Source: Planctomycetota bacterium (GTDB lineage: Bacteria; Planctomycetota; UBA1135; GCA-002686595). From it: a DNA stretch of 55,266 nt. Below, in pieces: positions 26,382 through 35,341 of this stretch (position 1 is the stretch's first letter; each line of letters starts with the position of its first letter). The stretch covers positions 1 to 55,266 of the forward strand of contig JASLMK010000036.1 in NCBI GenBank assembly GCA_030746555.1, in the 5' to 3' direction. A program made the position numbers and the translations under genes. The notes under the pieces are model-generated. The model worked only from the letters and a program-made list of their open reading frames with translations, was not told the origin of the DNA and did not search any database.

Positions 26382-27515
26382 ATGGCGCCTCAGCGAATCG
26401 TCATCGTCCGCCTGTCGCACCTCGGCGACGTGGTGCACTCCTTGCCGATCTACCACGCCCTGCGCGCGACCCGCCCCGCCGCGGAGATCGCCTGGGTCGT
26501 GCAACCTGAGTTCGCCGAAGTCGTCGAGGGCCTCCCCGGGCTGGACCGCATCATCCTCTTCGACCGGCGAGGCGGCTGGCGTGCGTGGCCGCGATTGCGC
26601 GGCGACCTCGCTCGATTCCGCGCGGATTGGGCCATCGACGCCCAGGGCAACCTCAAGAGCGGCCTGGTCACGCTCTGCTCGGGTGCGGGCAGGCGCAGCG
26701 GATTCGCACGCACCGACTGGACCGAGCGGGCGGGCTCCCTGTTCATCAATGATCCCGCGCCCGTCCTGCCCGCAGGGGCGCAACACGCCGTGGACCGCAC
26801 CCTGCACCTCGCCCGACACGTCGCGGCGGGTTTCGACCCCCAGGACCTGCCCGAACGCTGGCTCGAGCCCAGGCCCGACCTGATCGAGCGCGCGATCCGC
26901 CGCCATGACGAGCACCTCGGGGAGGCAGCGCAGACGGCCTGGATCGTGCATCTGGGAGCTCCCGGCGACGTGCGCACATGGCCGGCCGACCACTACCGCC
27001 ACCTCATCGCCCGGCTCGCGGGTCTCGATCGGCGCGTGCTCGTGCTGTCCGGGCCCGCCGAGGAGGAGTTCGGCCGCCGCCTCGCCGCGACGCCCACACC
27101 CGGCGTCCGGCACTGGGTCGGCCAGCGCGGCCTGCGCGACCTCGCGGCGTCGTTCTGCGTGGCCGCCCGACGGGGCGTGCGCCTGGTCGCCTGCGACTCG
27201 GGTCCCCTACACCTCGCCGCCGCCTGCGGCGTCGAGGTGACCGCCCTGTGCGGCCCGCAGGACCCCCGCCGCACCGGTCCCTGGCCTCCGGGACGCCACC
27301 ACGTCGTGATCGCGGAGCCGGCGGAGGCCTGCGCCCCCTGCACGGCCCGGCGCTGCATTCGTGCCGCCGGTCCGCTCTGCATGAGCCGTATCGATCCCGA
27401 GCGCGTGGTCGAGGTGCTGGATTCCGTCGACACGCCTCCGACCGTAGACTCCTCCGCCCGCCCGCCGGACCCCAGCAAGGGCCGCGCCTTTGCGTCACGA
27501 GGGCACGGGCGCTGA
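26382..27515 (+). CDS. Glycosyltransferase family 9 (heptosyltransferase-like)
   Basis: The product has 377 aa with a GT-B fold. The N-terminal RIVIVRLSHLGDVVHSLPIYHALR is the family hallmark of ADP-heptose:LPS heptosyltransferases, with the early Asp used in catalysis. WAIDAQGNLKSG, VHLGAPGDVRTWPADHY and the C-terminal CDSGPLHLAAACGVEVTALCGPQDP (nucleotide-sugar site) complete the pattern. It fits an LPS inner-core transferase and lies near LptF/LptG and LPS-kinase genes. The start ATG has only a -10-like box upstream. The sugar donor is inferred from the family. Confidence 0.85.
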   Translation: MAPQRIVIVRLSHLGDVVHSLPIYHALRATRPAAEIAWVVQPEFAEVVEGLPGLDRIILFDRRGGWRAWPRLRGDLARFRADWAIDAQGNLKSGLVTLCSGAGRRSGFARTDWTERAGSLFINDPAPVLPAGAQHAVDRTLHLARHVAAGFDPQDLPERWLEPRPDLIERAIRRHDEHLGEAAQTAWIVHLGAPGDVRTWPADHYRHLIARLAGLDRRVLVLSGPAEEEFGRRLAATPTPGVRHWVGQRGLRDLAASFCVAARRGVRLVACDSGPLHLAAACGVEVTALCGPQDPRRTGPWPPGRHHVVIAEPAEACAPCTARRCIRAAGPLCMSRIDPERVVEVLDSVDTPPTVDSSARPPDPSKGRAFASRGHGR

Positions 27516-27527
27516 CACGACTTCGTC

Positions 27528-28250
27528 ATGCGGATGATCCACTACTTCGGCGTACTCGCACTCGTCGCCACCCTGCTCCTGTTCGCGACGCTCTGGACGG
27601 GCATCAGCGCGGCGCCGAACCACCTGACCGTCGGCCTGCTGGCGGCGATGCTGACCGTGGCCGCCCACTCCGCCCTGATCCTGTTCATGGTCGTGACCGG
27701 CCGCGTCTTGCGCGAGGCCATGGTCGCCCGCCCGCTCGGAGACGAGTTCCTCGGGGAGTTGAACGCCTTCTTCGCTCGCAAGGCCGGCTACCCCGCCGCC
27801 CTGTTCGCCGTGCTGCTGATCGCCACAGCCGCGGTCCTGGGGTATGCCAATCGCAGTTTCGCGCTGCCGAGCGTCGTCCACATGCTCGTGGGCATCGCCG
27901 CCGTGATCGGCAACCTCGCGGCCTTCGGCGTGGAGGCGAGGAGCCTGCTCGACAACCAACGCCTGATCGACCGCGCCGCCGACCGGCTCGACGAGCTCGA
28001 CCGCCAACGGGAGGCGGCCGGCCTGCCGGAGCCACAGGCGCCTGCGAGCCCGGGCCCCAACTTCGTCCACATCGGGTTGACGATCGCCCTGGGTGCGTGG
28101 CTCCCCTACCTCTACCGGCTCCTGATCGTCTGGAAGGGCCGCAGCGATCAGGTCAGCGTGCACCCCTGGATCGAGTGCTCCGCGGTGGGGTTTGCGCTCC
28201 TGGTCCTGGCGCTGCGCGAGCGCCGCGCGTCGGAGCGCGCGGAGAGCTGA
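27528..28250 (+). CDS. Polytopic membrane protein of unknown function
   Basis: The product has 240 aa with about five hydrophobic helices: near residues 5-23, 33-55, 87-105, 115-135 and 187-205, plus a possible sixth at the C terminus. A charged helix (LLDNQRLIDRAADRLDELDRQREAAG) sits between helices and may form a short cytoplasmic coiled coil. It lies 12 nt after the GT9 gene and is probably co-transcribed. I do not recognise the family. The 3' end is overlapped by the reading frame of the convergent radical SAM gene. Confidence 0.65.
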   Translation: MRMIHYFGVLALVATLLLFATLWTGISAAPNHLTVGLLAAMLTVAAHSALILFMVVTGRVLREAMVARPLGDEFLGELNAFFARKAGYPAALFAVLLIATAAVLGYANRSFALPSVVHMLVGIAAVIGNLAAFGVEARSLLDNQRLIDRAADRLDELDRQREAAGLPEPQAPASPGPNFVHIGLTIALGAWLPYLYRLLIVWKGRSDQVSVHPWIECSAVGFALLVLALRERRASERAES

Positions 28251-29298
28251 GCGCAAGCCCCCCACCCCCCCTCCGGGGGTCCCTGCCGAGCCGGATCGGC
28301 CCCTCGATGTCGAACTCCTCCGGCGGGCCGTCCATCTCACTCTTGACGCTGCACGGTGAATCCCTGCGCTCGAGGTGGGCGCGGACGAAGGCGCGGTGGG
28401 CCGGCGAGCGCCAGACGGCCGCGAACCCGCCGTCTGTGAAGACGTTCCCGAACGATCCCTCCGCGTTCCAGGCACCTCGTCCGCAGGGGACGACGTCGCC
28501 GTTCCACAGGACGGTGGCGCGGTAGAGCTCGCCGCAGACGCGTCGGCTCGGACACAACCCGATGGCCGCCTCCTCCTCGGCGAGGTCCCTCGCTCCCGCG
28601 CCGATGAACGCACGCGCCAGCTCCTCGGGGTCCCCGCCGGCCTTGCCCAGCCCCAGGTGCAGGGGACGGAGGAGGAAGCGGTCGACGCCGGCTTCCTCTG
28701 TCCACTCGCGCAGTCTCCCGTGCTGCTCTGCGTTGCACGCCATGGCGAGGGTCTGCACGGTGACGTGCGGCCGGTCGAGACCTCTGTCACGGCGTTGCCT
28801 GCACAACTCGACGACGGCCGCGCGCACACGCTCGAAGTCACTCCCGATGCGGTAGGAGCTGTGGGTCGCCGCATCCGCCCCGTCTATGCAGACCGTGATC
28901 GCGGAGAGTCGCGAGGCGAAGATCTCCTCGAGGTGTTCGTCGAGCAGCTCACCGTTGGTCGTGAACGTACAGTTGAGCCCGACGGCCTCCGCGTAGGAGA
29001 CGATCTCGAACAGATCGGGGTTCACCAGGCTCTCACCGAGCAGGTGCAGAACGAGGCCGTCGGCGAAGTGACGGATCTCATCTGCGAGTGGGCGGAAGGC
29101 GGCCGCGGTCATGTGCCCGCGCCCTCGCGGATGGTGGGGCTGGAGGCACAGCGGACAGGAGAGGTTGCAGTGGTTGGTCAGCTCCACGAACACGTGCCGC
29201 GGGAGCCGTCGGGTCATGAGCCATGCTGCGGCCGGAGCGGGCAGGTGCGCCATGGAGCCCCGGAAGAAGCGGCTTCTGAGCGGAGGTCGGCGTCCCAT
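28153..29298 (-). CDS. Radical SAM protein (SPASM/MoaA-like)
   Basis: The product has about 381 aa from ATG 29298, which follows a GGGG ribosome-binding-like stretch. The iron-sulfur motif is CNLSCPLC (Cys44, Cys48, Cys51; CxxxCxxC), with HLLGESLVNPDLFEIV, FTTNGELL and VCIDGADAATHSSYR typical of MoaA/SPASM-type enzymes. An auxiliary Cys region (LCPSRRVCGELY .. GDVVPCGRG .. SPC) suggests a second cluster. The last 50 residues or so (after FDIEGPIRL) are low-complexity Arg/Gly/Pro and read antisense through the end of the neighbouring membrane protein gene, so the natural stop may have been lost or the tail is non-functional. It may modify a peptide or an envelope component; the substrate is unknown. 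Confidence 0.8.
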   Translation of the reverse strand: MGRRPPLRSRFFRGSMAHLPAPAAAWLMTRRLPRHVFVELTNHCNLSCPLCLQPHHPRGRGHMTAAAFRPLADEIRHFADGLVLHLLGESLVNPDLFEIVSYAEAVGLNCTFTTNGELLDEHLEEIFASRLSAITVCIDGADAATHSSYRIGSDFERVRAAVVELCRQRRDRGLDRPHVTVQTLAMACNAEQHGRLREWTEEAGVDRFLLRPLHLGLGKAGGDPEELARAFIGAGARDLAEEEAAIGLCPSRRVCGELYRATVLWNGDVVPCGRGAWNAEGSFGNVFTDGGFAAVWRSPAHRAFVRAHLERRDSPCSVKSEMDGPPEEFDIEGPIRLGRDPRRGGGGLALSSPRAPTRGARAAPGPGAQTPPRSTRSRGAR

Positions 29299-29403
29299 GG
29301 TTCCCCGTCGAGGAGGCACGCCGGCCGGGCTCCAGACTCCCTCGCTCCCGGCGCCGACCAAGCCCCTTCGACTCGATGCTACGCCCGTTCCCTCCCTGGC
29401 GGA

Positions 29404-29428
29404 AGAGCCCTCGCGCGTCGAGGGCTCT
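29404..29428 (-). terminator. Hairpin terminator downstream of TPR lipoprotein gene
   Basis: A perfect 10-bp stem (AGAGCCCTCG / CGAGGGCTCT) with a 5-nt loop is followed on the minus strand by TTCC. It lies 24 nt after the stop of the TPR gene and 105 nt before the radical SAM start, so the two are probably separate units. The T-run is short. Confidence 0.5.
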
Positions 29429-29452
29429 CGGCCCTCCAGCACGGCACCAAGC

Positions 29453-30712
29453 TCAGCGATCAGCTCCGAGGGCGGAGAGCAGGTCCTGGACGTCGCGGTA
29501 GTCGGTCCAGAACTGGGCGATGGCCCGCAGGCTCTCCAGCTTCTCCTCGGGTGCATCGGCCGCCATGGCGCGCTCGTAGTAGTCGGCCGCGAGGACGATG
29601 TACTCCTGGAGCGTGTCCCTGCGCGCCACCGCGTCCTTGTGGTAGTCGGTCGCCTCGAGCAGGACGCCGTAGGCGGCGATGGCCTCCTCGAAGAGCTGGT
29701 CGCGCTCCAGGTCGATGGCACGGGAGTAGAGCACGTCAAGGCTCCGTTCGTCGATCGAGGCCAACATCTCCGCGATCTGCTCATCCTGGGCCTCGCTCAG
29801 CTCCATGGCCTCCTCGAGCAGCTCTCGCGCGCCCTCTACCTCGTTCCGAAAGATCAGCATCTGGCTCTCGCTCAAGAGGCGCTTGGCCCGTGCCTCTCGG
29901 CCGGCGCGCTCCTTGCCCTCGGCAGCCTCCTCACTCTCCGGATCGAGGGCGAGGGCCCAGAGATACTCGTTCGCCGCGGCGGCGAACAACCCCTTCGACT
30001 CGAAGTTCATTCCGATCGCCAGCCGCTGGTCCGCGAGCATCAGCTCCACCTGATCCTGGCGGCGGACGGCTCGTGTATTGGCGGGCTGGAACTTCTCCGA
30101 GGCGGCGAAGCCGCGGCGAGCTTGCTCCAGCCAGTAGTCCGAGAGAGCGCGCACTCCCTCGTTGTAGTACCCCGTCCCGCGACCGTCGCGGTAGTTCGCC
30201 TGCAGCGTCACCCTGCCCAGATTGCGCAGGACGGTGGGGTGCTCGGGCTCGAACTCCAATGCCTGCACGTAGGCCTGTTGGGCCGCGGCGAGGTTCCCGT
30301 CCGCGTGGGACTCCCGGCCGATCTCCAGCCAGCGCTCCGCGATCTTCAGGCGCGTCTTGGCCTCCCAAGCCAGGACCGCTTCGTGCTCCGGATCGATCTC
30401 CAGCGCGCGCGAGAGGATCTGGAGGGAGAGCTCGTCTTCGTTATCAAAGGAAGCGGCGCGTGCCTGATCCAACAACTGCGCGACGAACGCCCCACGATAG
30501 AGGGCCTCCGCCGCGGGATCGGCGGGGTCTCGGACCCACGCGCTCTGGGCCTGGGTCACGGCCTCCGCGAACTGCCCGTGGGACACGAGCCAAGCGACGT
30601 CGCCGTCGATCTCCTCGGCCGAGTCCGAGCTCCTGCAGGCGCAGAGGACGATCAGGCACAGGACGGGCCAGGAGGCTCGCCGGAGGGAGGTGGGTTCGGT
30701 GGTGGATGTCAT
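29453..30712 (-). CDS. TPR-repeat lipoprotein
   Basis: The product has about 419 aa. The ATG at 30712 gives a signal peptide ending in VLCAC, a slightly unusual lipobox with Cys at -2. The rest is all-helical with TPR-like repeats (AVTQAQSAWVRDPADPAAEALY, ALEIDPEHEAVLAWEAKTR, ALEFEPEHPTVLRNLGRV, YLWALALDPESEEAAEGKER, AIAAYGVLLEATDYHKDAVAR). A periplasmic or outer-membrane scaffold is likely. It is downstream of lptF-lptG on the same strand (132 nt gap), which hints at envelope assembly, but no direct evidence links them. Confidence 0.75.
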   Translation of the reverse strand: MTSTTEPTSLRRASWPVLCLIVLCACRSSDSAEEIDGDVAWLVSHGQFAEAVTQAQSAWVRDPADPAAEALYRGAFVAQLLDQARAASFDNEDELSLQILSRALEIDPEHEAVLAWEAKTRLKIAERWLEIGRESHADGNLAAAQQAYVQALEFEPEHPTVLRNLGRVTLQANYRDGRGTGYYNEGVRALSDYWLEQARRGFAASEKFQPANTRAVRRQDQVELMLADQRLAIGMNFESKGLFAAAANEYLWALALDPESEEAAEGKERAGREARAKRLLSESQMLIFRNEVEGARELLEEAMELSEAQDEQIAEMLASIDERSLDVLYSRAIDLERDQLFEEAIAAYGVLLEATDYHKDAVARRDTLQEYIVLAADYYERAMAADAPEEKLESLRAIAQFWTDYRDVQDLLSALGADR

Positions 30713-30844
30713 CTCGGTCTCTCGATCGATTCTCGGATGGGATGGACGCGCCGCGGGGCGGGGGCTTCCCACCGGCCCGAGAAACGTCCGCGCGGGAGAC
30801 TACCCGTACAACACGTTTCACATCAACAGCTTACGACCTCTCCA

Positions 30845-31963
30845 TCATGACCGCATCGAGTCGAAGAGGACGATGCCCAGGCTCCCGAACAACAGCACCG
30901 GGGTCCAGCTCGCGAGCAGGGGATCGAGGGAGCCGCCGATCCCGAGGTTGCGGAAGATGAAGTCTGCCCCGAAGTAGAAGACGCAGAGCAACAACGCCCG
31001 CGCCAGGCCGTCGACGCCCCGCGCCCGCTCGTGGCGCATCAGCAGCGGGATGCCGACGAGCAGCAGCACGAGATTGGCGAGCGGGAAGGTCAGGTGGTAC
31101 TGCATCAGCGTCTGGTAGACGACGTTGTCCGGGTCCCGGCGCCCGAGTTCGAGAGCCTCGGCGAAGGAGAGCTCGAGTGGATTGGTGCGGGCGCGATGGA
31201 AGCTCACGGCGATCGCCGGGGTGAATTCGATCTCCTCGAGCCACTCCACGGTGCTCTCCACGCGGCTGGCCCCGCCGTCGTAGCGGATACCGTTCTCCAG
31301 CCTCCAGCCGGCTCCGCCGTCCCGCACCGTGTACACCGCTCGATCCGCGTCGATGCTGACCATTCGTGCGTCCTGCCGGATGGTCCCCCGCAGATCCCGG
31401 ACTTCGGCGATGGGCGGGTCCCCGGTCGCCGGTCGGAACTCACCCAGGCGCGCCACGTTTCCCGCCAGGTCTCGCACCCAGAGGTCCTTGAAGACTCGCT
31501 CGCTGCTCCGACTCTCCAGGGCCGTCAGCGCGACGTCGCGCTGGTGGATCACGGTTCGAGCGACCCACTCGCGGAGGCCGAACATCGCCGCCGCGGCCAG
31601 CGTGCCGCCGACGAACACCGGCCCCATGACCCGCCGAGCGCTGATGCCAGCGGACAGGCAGGCCGCGATCTCGCTGTGGCGCAACAACCGCGTGACCGTG
31701 AAGAGACCGGCGGTCAAGGTCACGAAGGGCCCGGCCTGCAGGAACAGGAATGGGAGGTTCAAGACGTAGAAGCGCAGGATCAGACCCAGCGGCTGGCGCG
31801 CCCCGGGCTCGCCGGCTTCGAGCAGGTCGTCCACGTTGGCGGCCATGTCGATCAGGAACACCAGCCCGACGACCACCAGGAAGGCCGTGGCGTAGGACCA
31901 CCCGAAGGCCGCTCCCACGTAGCGGTCGATGCGCCCCCCGATGGCTAGCCGGCGTCCGTTCAT
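30845..31963 (-). CDS. LPS export permease LptG-like (YjgP/YjgQ family)
   Basis: The product has 372 aa. Six membrane helices are arranged three plus three around a periplasmic beta-jellyroll (about residues 110-270), as in LptF/LptG. RYVGAAFGWSYATAFLVVVGLVFLIDM and LRHSEIAACLSAGISARRVMGPV (cytoplasmic coupling helix) are characteristic, as is VLLLVGIPLLMRHERARG in the second half. It starts at ATG 31963, overlapping the stop of the partner gene (ATGA). Together with the LptB ATPase (not in the window) it would extract LPS from the inner membrane and feed it to LptC/LptA. Confidence 0.85.
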   Translation of the reverse strand: MNGRRLAIGGRIDRYVGAAFGWSYATAFLVVVGLVFLIDMAANVDDLLEAGEPGARQPLGLILRFYVLNLPFLFLQAGPFVTLTAGLFTVTRLLRHSEIAACLSAGISARRVMGPVFVGGTLAAAAMFGLREWVARTVIHQRDVALTALESRSSERVFKDLWVRDLAGNVARLGEFRPATGDPPIAEVRDLRGTIRQDARMVSIDADRAVYTVRDGGAGWRLENGIRYDGGASRVESTVEWLEEIEFTPAIAVSFHRARTNPLELSFAEALELGRRDPDNVVYQTLMQYHLTFPLANLVLLLVGIPLLMRHERARGVDGLARALLLCVFYFGADFIFRNLGIGGSLDPLLASWTPVLLFGSLGIVLFDSMRS

Positions 31964-33027
31964 CGCCGAAAGGTCCTGTGGACCATGAGGCCGGCGAGCA
32001 CGCACCAGACTGCCAGGGGACCCCAAGCGCAGAGGGCGGGGACGAGGGCGCCGGACTCGGCCAGTTCCTTGCCCAAGCGCAGGGACGAGACCCAGTAGAG
32101 GATCGCGTAGCCCACGGCCACGGCCATCGCGCCGAGCTGGGTGCCCCGGCGCAGCAGGATCCCGGTGGGCACACCGAGCAGCACGAAGAGCATGCAGGTG
32201 ACTGCGTTGGCCGCGCGCTGATGGAGCGCGTAGGTGTACCTGCGGCGCGTGCGCGCGTCGATTCCACCCGAGGCGAGCTCGCCCGCGATCACCCGAGAAC
32301 CCTTGTAGCGCGCCTTGGTGTAGGTCTCCTTGGGAGGTGGGATGAGGGTCGCCAGTGGGATGTCCGTGCGCGAGTACTCGATGCGGCCCTGCCCCCCCTC
32401 CCGCATGAACTCGACGTTCCCCAGGTGAATCGTCATCAGCTCGTCGGTGAACTCGAAGCGCGCGCTCTTGGCGACGAGCGAGCGCGCGCCTCCCTCCCGC
32501 TCGGGGTCGGGCACCTCGAGGAACACGTCATGGAACGTGTTCTCCTCGCGGTAGTTGGAGGCCAGGTAGAAGTCACCGAACTGCACCTCGGTCTGGCCCG
32601 GGCTGAGGTTGCGGATCGAGTCCTGCAGCACCGAGACCTGGAACGAGCGCTGGTAGTGAAGCAACCAGGGCAGGGCCCTGGAGTTCAGGAAGTAGATCCC
32701 CGTCGAGAGGACGAACGCCAGGGCCACGGCCGGACCGAGCATGCGGTAGGGATTGCGGCCCGCCATCTGGATGGCGGTCCACTCGTTCTCCACGGCCAGC
32801 CGCCCGTAGGTGGCCACGACCGCCAGCAGGAAGGCGACGGGCAGGACGTAGGGAACGAAGGCCGCCACGGCCATCGGGAGGAAGGTCAGGACCGCGACCG
32901 TGCTGACTCCGGGCAGGCGGTGGACGGCGCCGACGGCGATCCCCGGCAGGGCGACGAACAACATGCTCCCGGCCGCGAACAGGAACGCCAGGCCGAGCAT
33001 CCGCAAGATGTAGGTCTCCAGCTTCAT
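31960..33027 (-). CDS. LPS export permease LptF-like (YjgP/YjgQ family)
   Basis: The product has 355 aa with the same architecture as the next gene: MKLETYILRMLGLAFLFAAGSMLF (TM1), TVAVLTFLPMAVAAFVPYVLP, VENEWTAIQMAGRNPYRML (coupling helix, E-x-x-A/Q-x-x-x-x-G), a periplasmic jellyroll (about 115-265) and HQRAANAVTCMLFVLLGVPTGILLRRG. I chose the ATG at 33027 for the TM1 start; the frame extends upstream without conserved sequence. A GAGGCGGGG ribosome-binding-like stretch precedes it. It is divergent from the LPS-type kinase gene, so export and modification genes share a 110-bp intergenic region. Confidence 0.85.
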   Translation of the reverse strand: MKLETYILRMLGLAFLFAAGSMLFVALPGIAVGAVHRLPGVSTVAVLTFLPMAVAAFVPYVLPVAFLLAVVATYGRLAVENEWTAIQMAGRNPYRMLGPAVALAFVLSTGIYFLNSRALPWLLHYQRSFQVSVLQDSIRNLSPGQTEVQFGDFYLASNYREENTFHDVFLEVPDPEREGGARSLVAKSARFEFTDELMTIHLGNVEFMREGGQGRIEYSRTDIPLATLIPPPKETYTKARYKGSRVIAGELASGGIDARTRRRYTYALHQRAANAVTCMLFVLLGVPTGILLRRGTQLGAMAVAVGYAILYWVSSLRLGKELAESGALVPALCAWGPLAVWCVLAGLMVHRTFRR

Positions 33028-33125
33028 CACAGCGGTCCCCGCCTCGATCCCCCGCGAGGGCGGGGCCGCAGAGTCTCGCAGGCTCCGTTGCCGATTCCAA
33101 TCGGTACGTGCCGCGGTGGGCGGGT

Positions 33126-33131
33126 TAGCAT
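33126..33131 (+). promoter_or_regulatory. -10-like box (TAGCAT)
   Basis: TAGCAT lies 6 nt before the ATG at 33138, giving a predicted leaderless transcript for the kinase-acyltransferase-glycosyltransferase run. The match is weaker than at other genes in the window and there is no -35. Confidence 0.35.
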
Positions 33132-33137
33132 TCCCGG

Positions 33138-34379
33138 ATGGTGCCGCCCGCCCCTCCGGCAACCCTCAAGCGCAACCCCAACCGCACCGTCAGCCTCTCG
33201 CGAGAGGCGGACGGGAGCGCGGTGGTCATCAAGCGCTTCCACGCCGAGGGGATGCTCGCGCGCCTGGGCGACCGCGGGCGCGCGCGGCGGGAGTACGAGG
33301 CGCTAGCCCGACTCGCCGCCCGCGGCGTGGCCGTGCCGGCCCCGGTGGCCTGGCGGCGCAGAGGCGGCGCCTGGGAGCTCGTGACCGAGTGGATCCCCCG
33401 GACTCGCACGCTCGCCGAGCTCCTCGCCACCGATGCCGACTCGGTGGCCCGCGATCTGCAGTTGGCCCGCGAACTCGGTCGCCTCCTCGCCCACCTCCAC
33501 GCCTGCGGCCTCGACCATCGGGACTTGCACCCCGGGAACGTGCTGATCGGCGAGGGGGGTGGAGTCTGGCTGGTCGACCTCGGCGGCGCCCGGTTCCGGC
33601 GACAGATCACCGCTCCCCTGATGGTCCGCGACCTCGTCAGCATGTGCGCCTCGGTGCGCGAGGTGCTCCCTTCGGGCTTCCGCTCTCGCTGCTTCCTGTC
33701 TTGGTGGCGCGCCCTGGACCACACCCTGCGGGACCGCCTTCCGCCGAGGCGGGCTGTGATCGAGGGGATCGAGCCCCGGGCGCGCACGCGGCGACGGGCG
33801 ATCGTCGCGCGCCAGCGAGCGCGGTGGACGCGGGAGAGCGGGGTCTGCCGGCGCTCCCCCACCGACGGCGGCGTCCTCCTGGAGCGTCGCGAGCCCGCGC
33901 GGTTGGGGGCCGAGCCGATGCTCGTCCCCGTCCACTCCGCCGAAGGGTGGGCGGACTCGGGCCGCGCGGGTGATCACCGCCTCCCGTGCGCCGTTCCCCT
34001 GTGGTGGCGCGCGGGCGAGGACGCGGAGGGTCGGGTGGGCCTCCCCGCGGGCACCGAGCGCGTCGACCGCCTGCGGCCGACCCCTGGCGCACGCCTGTTC
34101 TTCCGGGCCGGGCACCTCCTGGGGACCCTGCACGACCGCGGGCTCGGCCTGGACGAGTTGCGCGCCGAAGAGCTGTGGGTCGCCCGCGACGGCCGGCTCC
34201 TCCTCGGACCCGCGCCGCACCTGGAGGCGCGCGAGCGTCCGCGCTGGCCGCGCCTGGTCGGGCTGCCGGAGCCGCGCACGCCGCGGGAGCGGGCCGCCTT
34301 CGCTTCCGGCTTCGTGAATGCCTGCCGCGGGACACTCCGCGAGCGGGCCGCCCTGCGGCGGGAGTTGCTCGATGGCTGA
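33138..34379 (+). CDS. LPS-kinase-like protein: kinase plus degenerate second kinase half
   Basis: The product has 413 aa. The N-terminal half is a Kdo/WaaP-type small-molecule kinase: Lys32 in VVIKRF, Glu53 in REYEAL, HRDLHPGN at 127-134 (catalytic Asp129, Asn134) and DLG at 147-149 for magnesium. It would phosphorylate Kdo or a heptose in the LPS core. The C-terminal half repeats the pattern in decayed form: LLGTLHDRGLGLDELRAEELWV (327-348) aligns with LLAHLHACGLDHRDLHPGNVLI but lacks the HRD, Asn and Asp residues, so it looks like a pseudokinase. The stop overlaps the acyltransferase start by 8 bp. Confidence 0.75.
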   Translation: MVPPAPPATLKRNPNRTVSLSREADGSAVVIKRFHAEGMLARLGDRGRARREYEALARLAARGVAVPAPVAWRRRGGAWELVTEWIPRTRTLAELLATDADSVARDLQLARELGRLLAHLHACGLDHRDLHPGNVLIGEGGGVWLVDLGGARFRRQITAPLMVRDLVSMCASVREVLPSGFRSRCFLSWWRALDHTLRDRLPPRRAVIEGIEPRARTRRRAIVARQRARWTRESGVCRRSPTDGGVLLERREPARLGAEPMLVPVHSAEGWADSGRAGDHRLPCAVPLWWRAGEDAEGRVGLPAGTERVDRLRPTPGARLFFRAGHLLGTLHDRGLGLDELRAEELWVARDGRLLLGPAPHLEARERPRWPRLVGLPEPRTPRERAAFASGFVNACRGTLRERAALRRELLDG

Positions 34380-35319
34380 GCCGCTGCGGAGGAGGTTGCG
34401 CCGCCGGGGGCTCGAGGGCCTGACGGCCGCCGCGGGGCTGCTCCCCGGCCCCCTGGTGCTGGGGGGACTGCGCGGTCTGTCGTACCTGGCCCGCCACACT
34501 TCCTACGAACGGCGCACCCTGGAGAACCTCGACCTGGCCCTGGGTGAAGAGACTTCGCCGGACGAGCGCCGTCGCCTCGCAGCGCGCATTCGCCGGCACG
34601 CGGCGCGCCAGCTCACCGAGTGGCTGCACCTAGCTCGCGGCGCGCCCCCCGAGGGCCCCCACGCAGCGCGAGGGCGCTGGATCGAAGAGGCGGTGGACCT
34701 CGACGACTCGGTCGATCTGCTCGACGACGCGCTCGCCCGCGGCCGCGGCGTGATCATCGTCACCGCCCACATCGGGAACTGGGAGTTGCTGTGCGCTCGC
34801 CTGCGCCGACGTGGGCACCGGGGAGCGGTCGTCGGGCTGGAGCGCCCGCGCGACTCGACCTCGCGCTGGCTGGCCCGCATGCGCCTCAGCTACGGAGTGG
34901 AGACGCTCCCCCAGCGCACGAATCCGCGCAACCTCCTGCGGGTCCTCAGCGACGGCGGCGTGCTCGGCCTGCTCTGCGACCTGGAGGTGCGCCGGCTGGC
35001 TGGGGAGTTCCTGCCGTTCTTCTCGCGCCCCGCGCTCACGATGACCGCGCCCGCGGCCCTCGCCCGCGCCGCGGGCCTGCCCCTGTTGCCGACGCGCTGC
35101 GTGGTGGGCCATGGCGGCGGATACCGCCTCAGCTTCGACGAGCCCCTCGAGGCCGATGCGACCCTCCCGCGCGCGGAGCGGGCGGGCGAGCTCATGGGTC
35201 GCGTGAACCGCATCTTCGAGGGCTGGATCCGACAGACTCCCGAGCAGTGGGCCTGGCACCAGCACCGCTGGCGAACCCAGCCCGAGGAGCTCGCGGCGAT
35301 CCCCCTCGCGGGACGCTGA
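34372..35319 (+). CDS. Lipid A acyltransferase, LpxL/HtrB-like
   Basis: The product has 315 aa. TAHIGNWELL (His133-x4-Glu138) is the HX4D/E catalytic motif of the lysophospholipid acyltransferase superfamily as it appears in LpxL/LpxM (HFGNWE). VGLERPRDSTSRWLARMR, LSDGGVLGLLCDLEVR and FFSRPALTMTAPAALARAAGLPLLPTRCV match the family's later blocks (GQ-free variant). It would add a secondary acyl chain to lipid A at the inner membrane. The short N-terminal hydrophobic stretch (about 17-32) may be a membrane anchor. ATG 34372 overlaps the kinase stop, so translation is coupled. Confidence 0.82.
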   Translation: MAEPLRRRLRRRGLEGLTAAAGLLPGPLVLGGLRGLSYLARHTSYERRTLENLDLALGEETSPDERRRLAARIRRHAARQLTEWLHLARGAPPEGPHAARGRWIEEAVDLDDSVDLLDDALARGRGVIIVTAHIGNWELLCARLRRRGHRGAVVGLERPRDSTSRWLARMRLSYGVETLPQRTNPRNLLRVLSDGGVLGLLCDLEVRRLAGEFLPFFSRPALTMTAPAALARAAGLPLLPTRCVVGHGGGYRLSFDEPLEADATLPRAERAGELMGRVNRIFEGWIRQTPEQWAWHQHRWRTQPEELAAIPLAGR

Positions 35320-35341
35320 GTCTTGGCGGGCAGGGTCCCTC

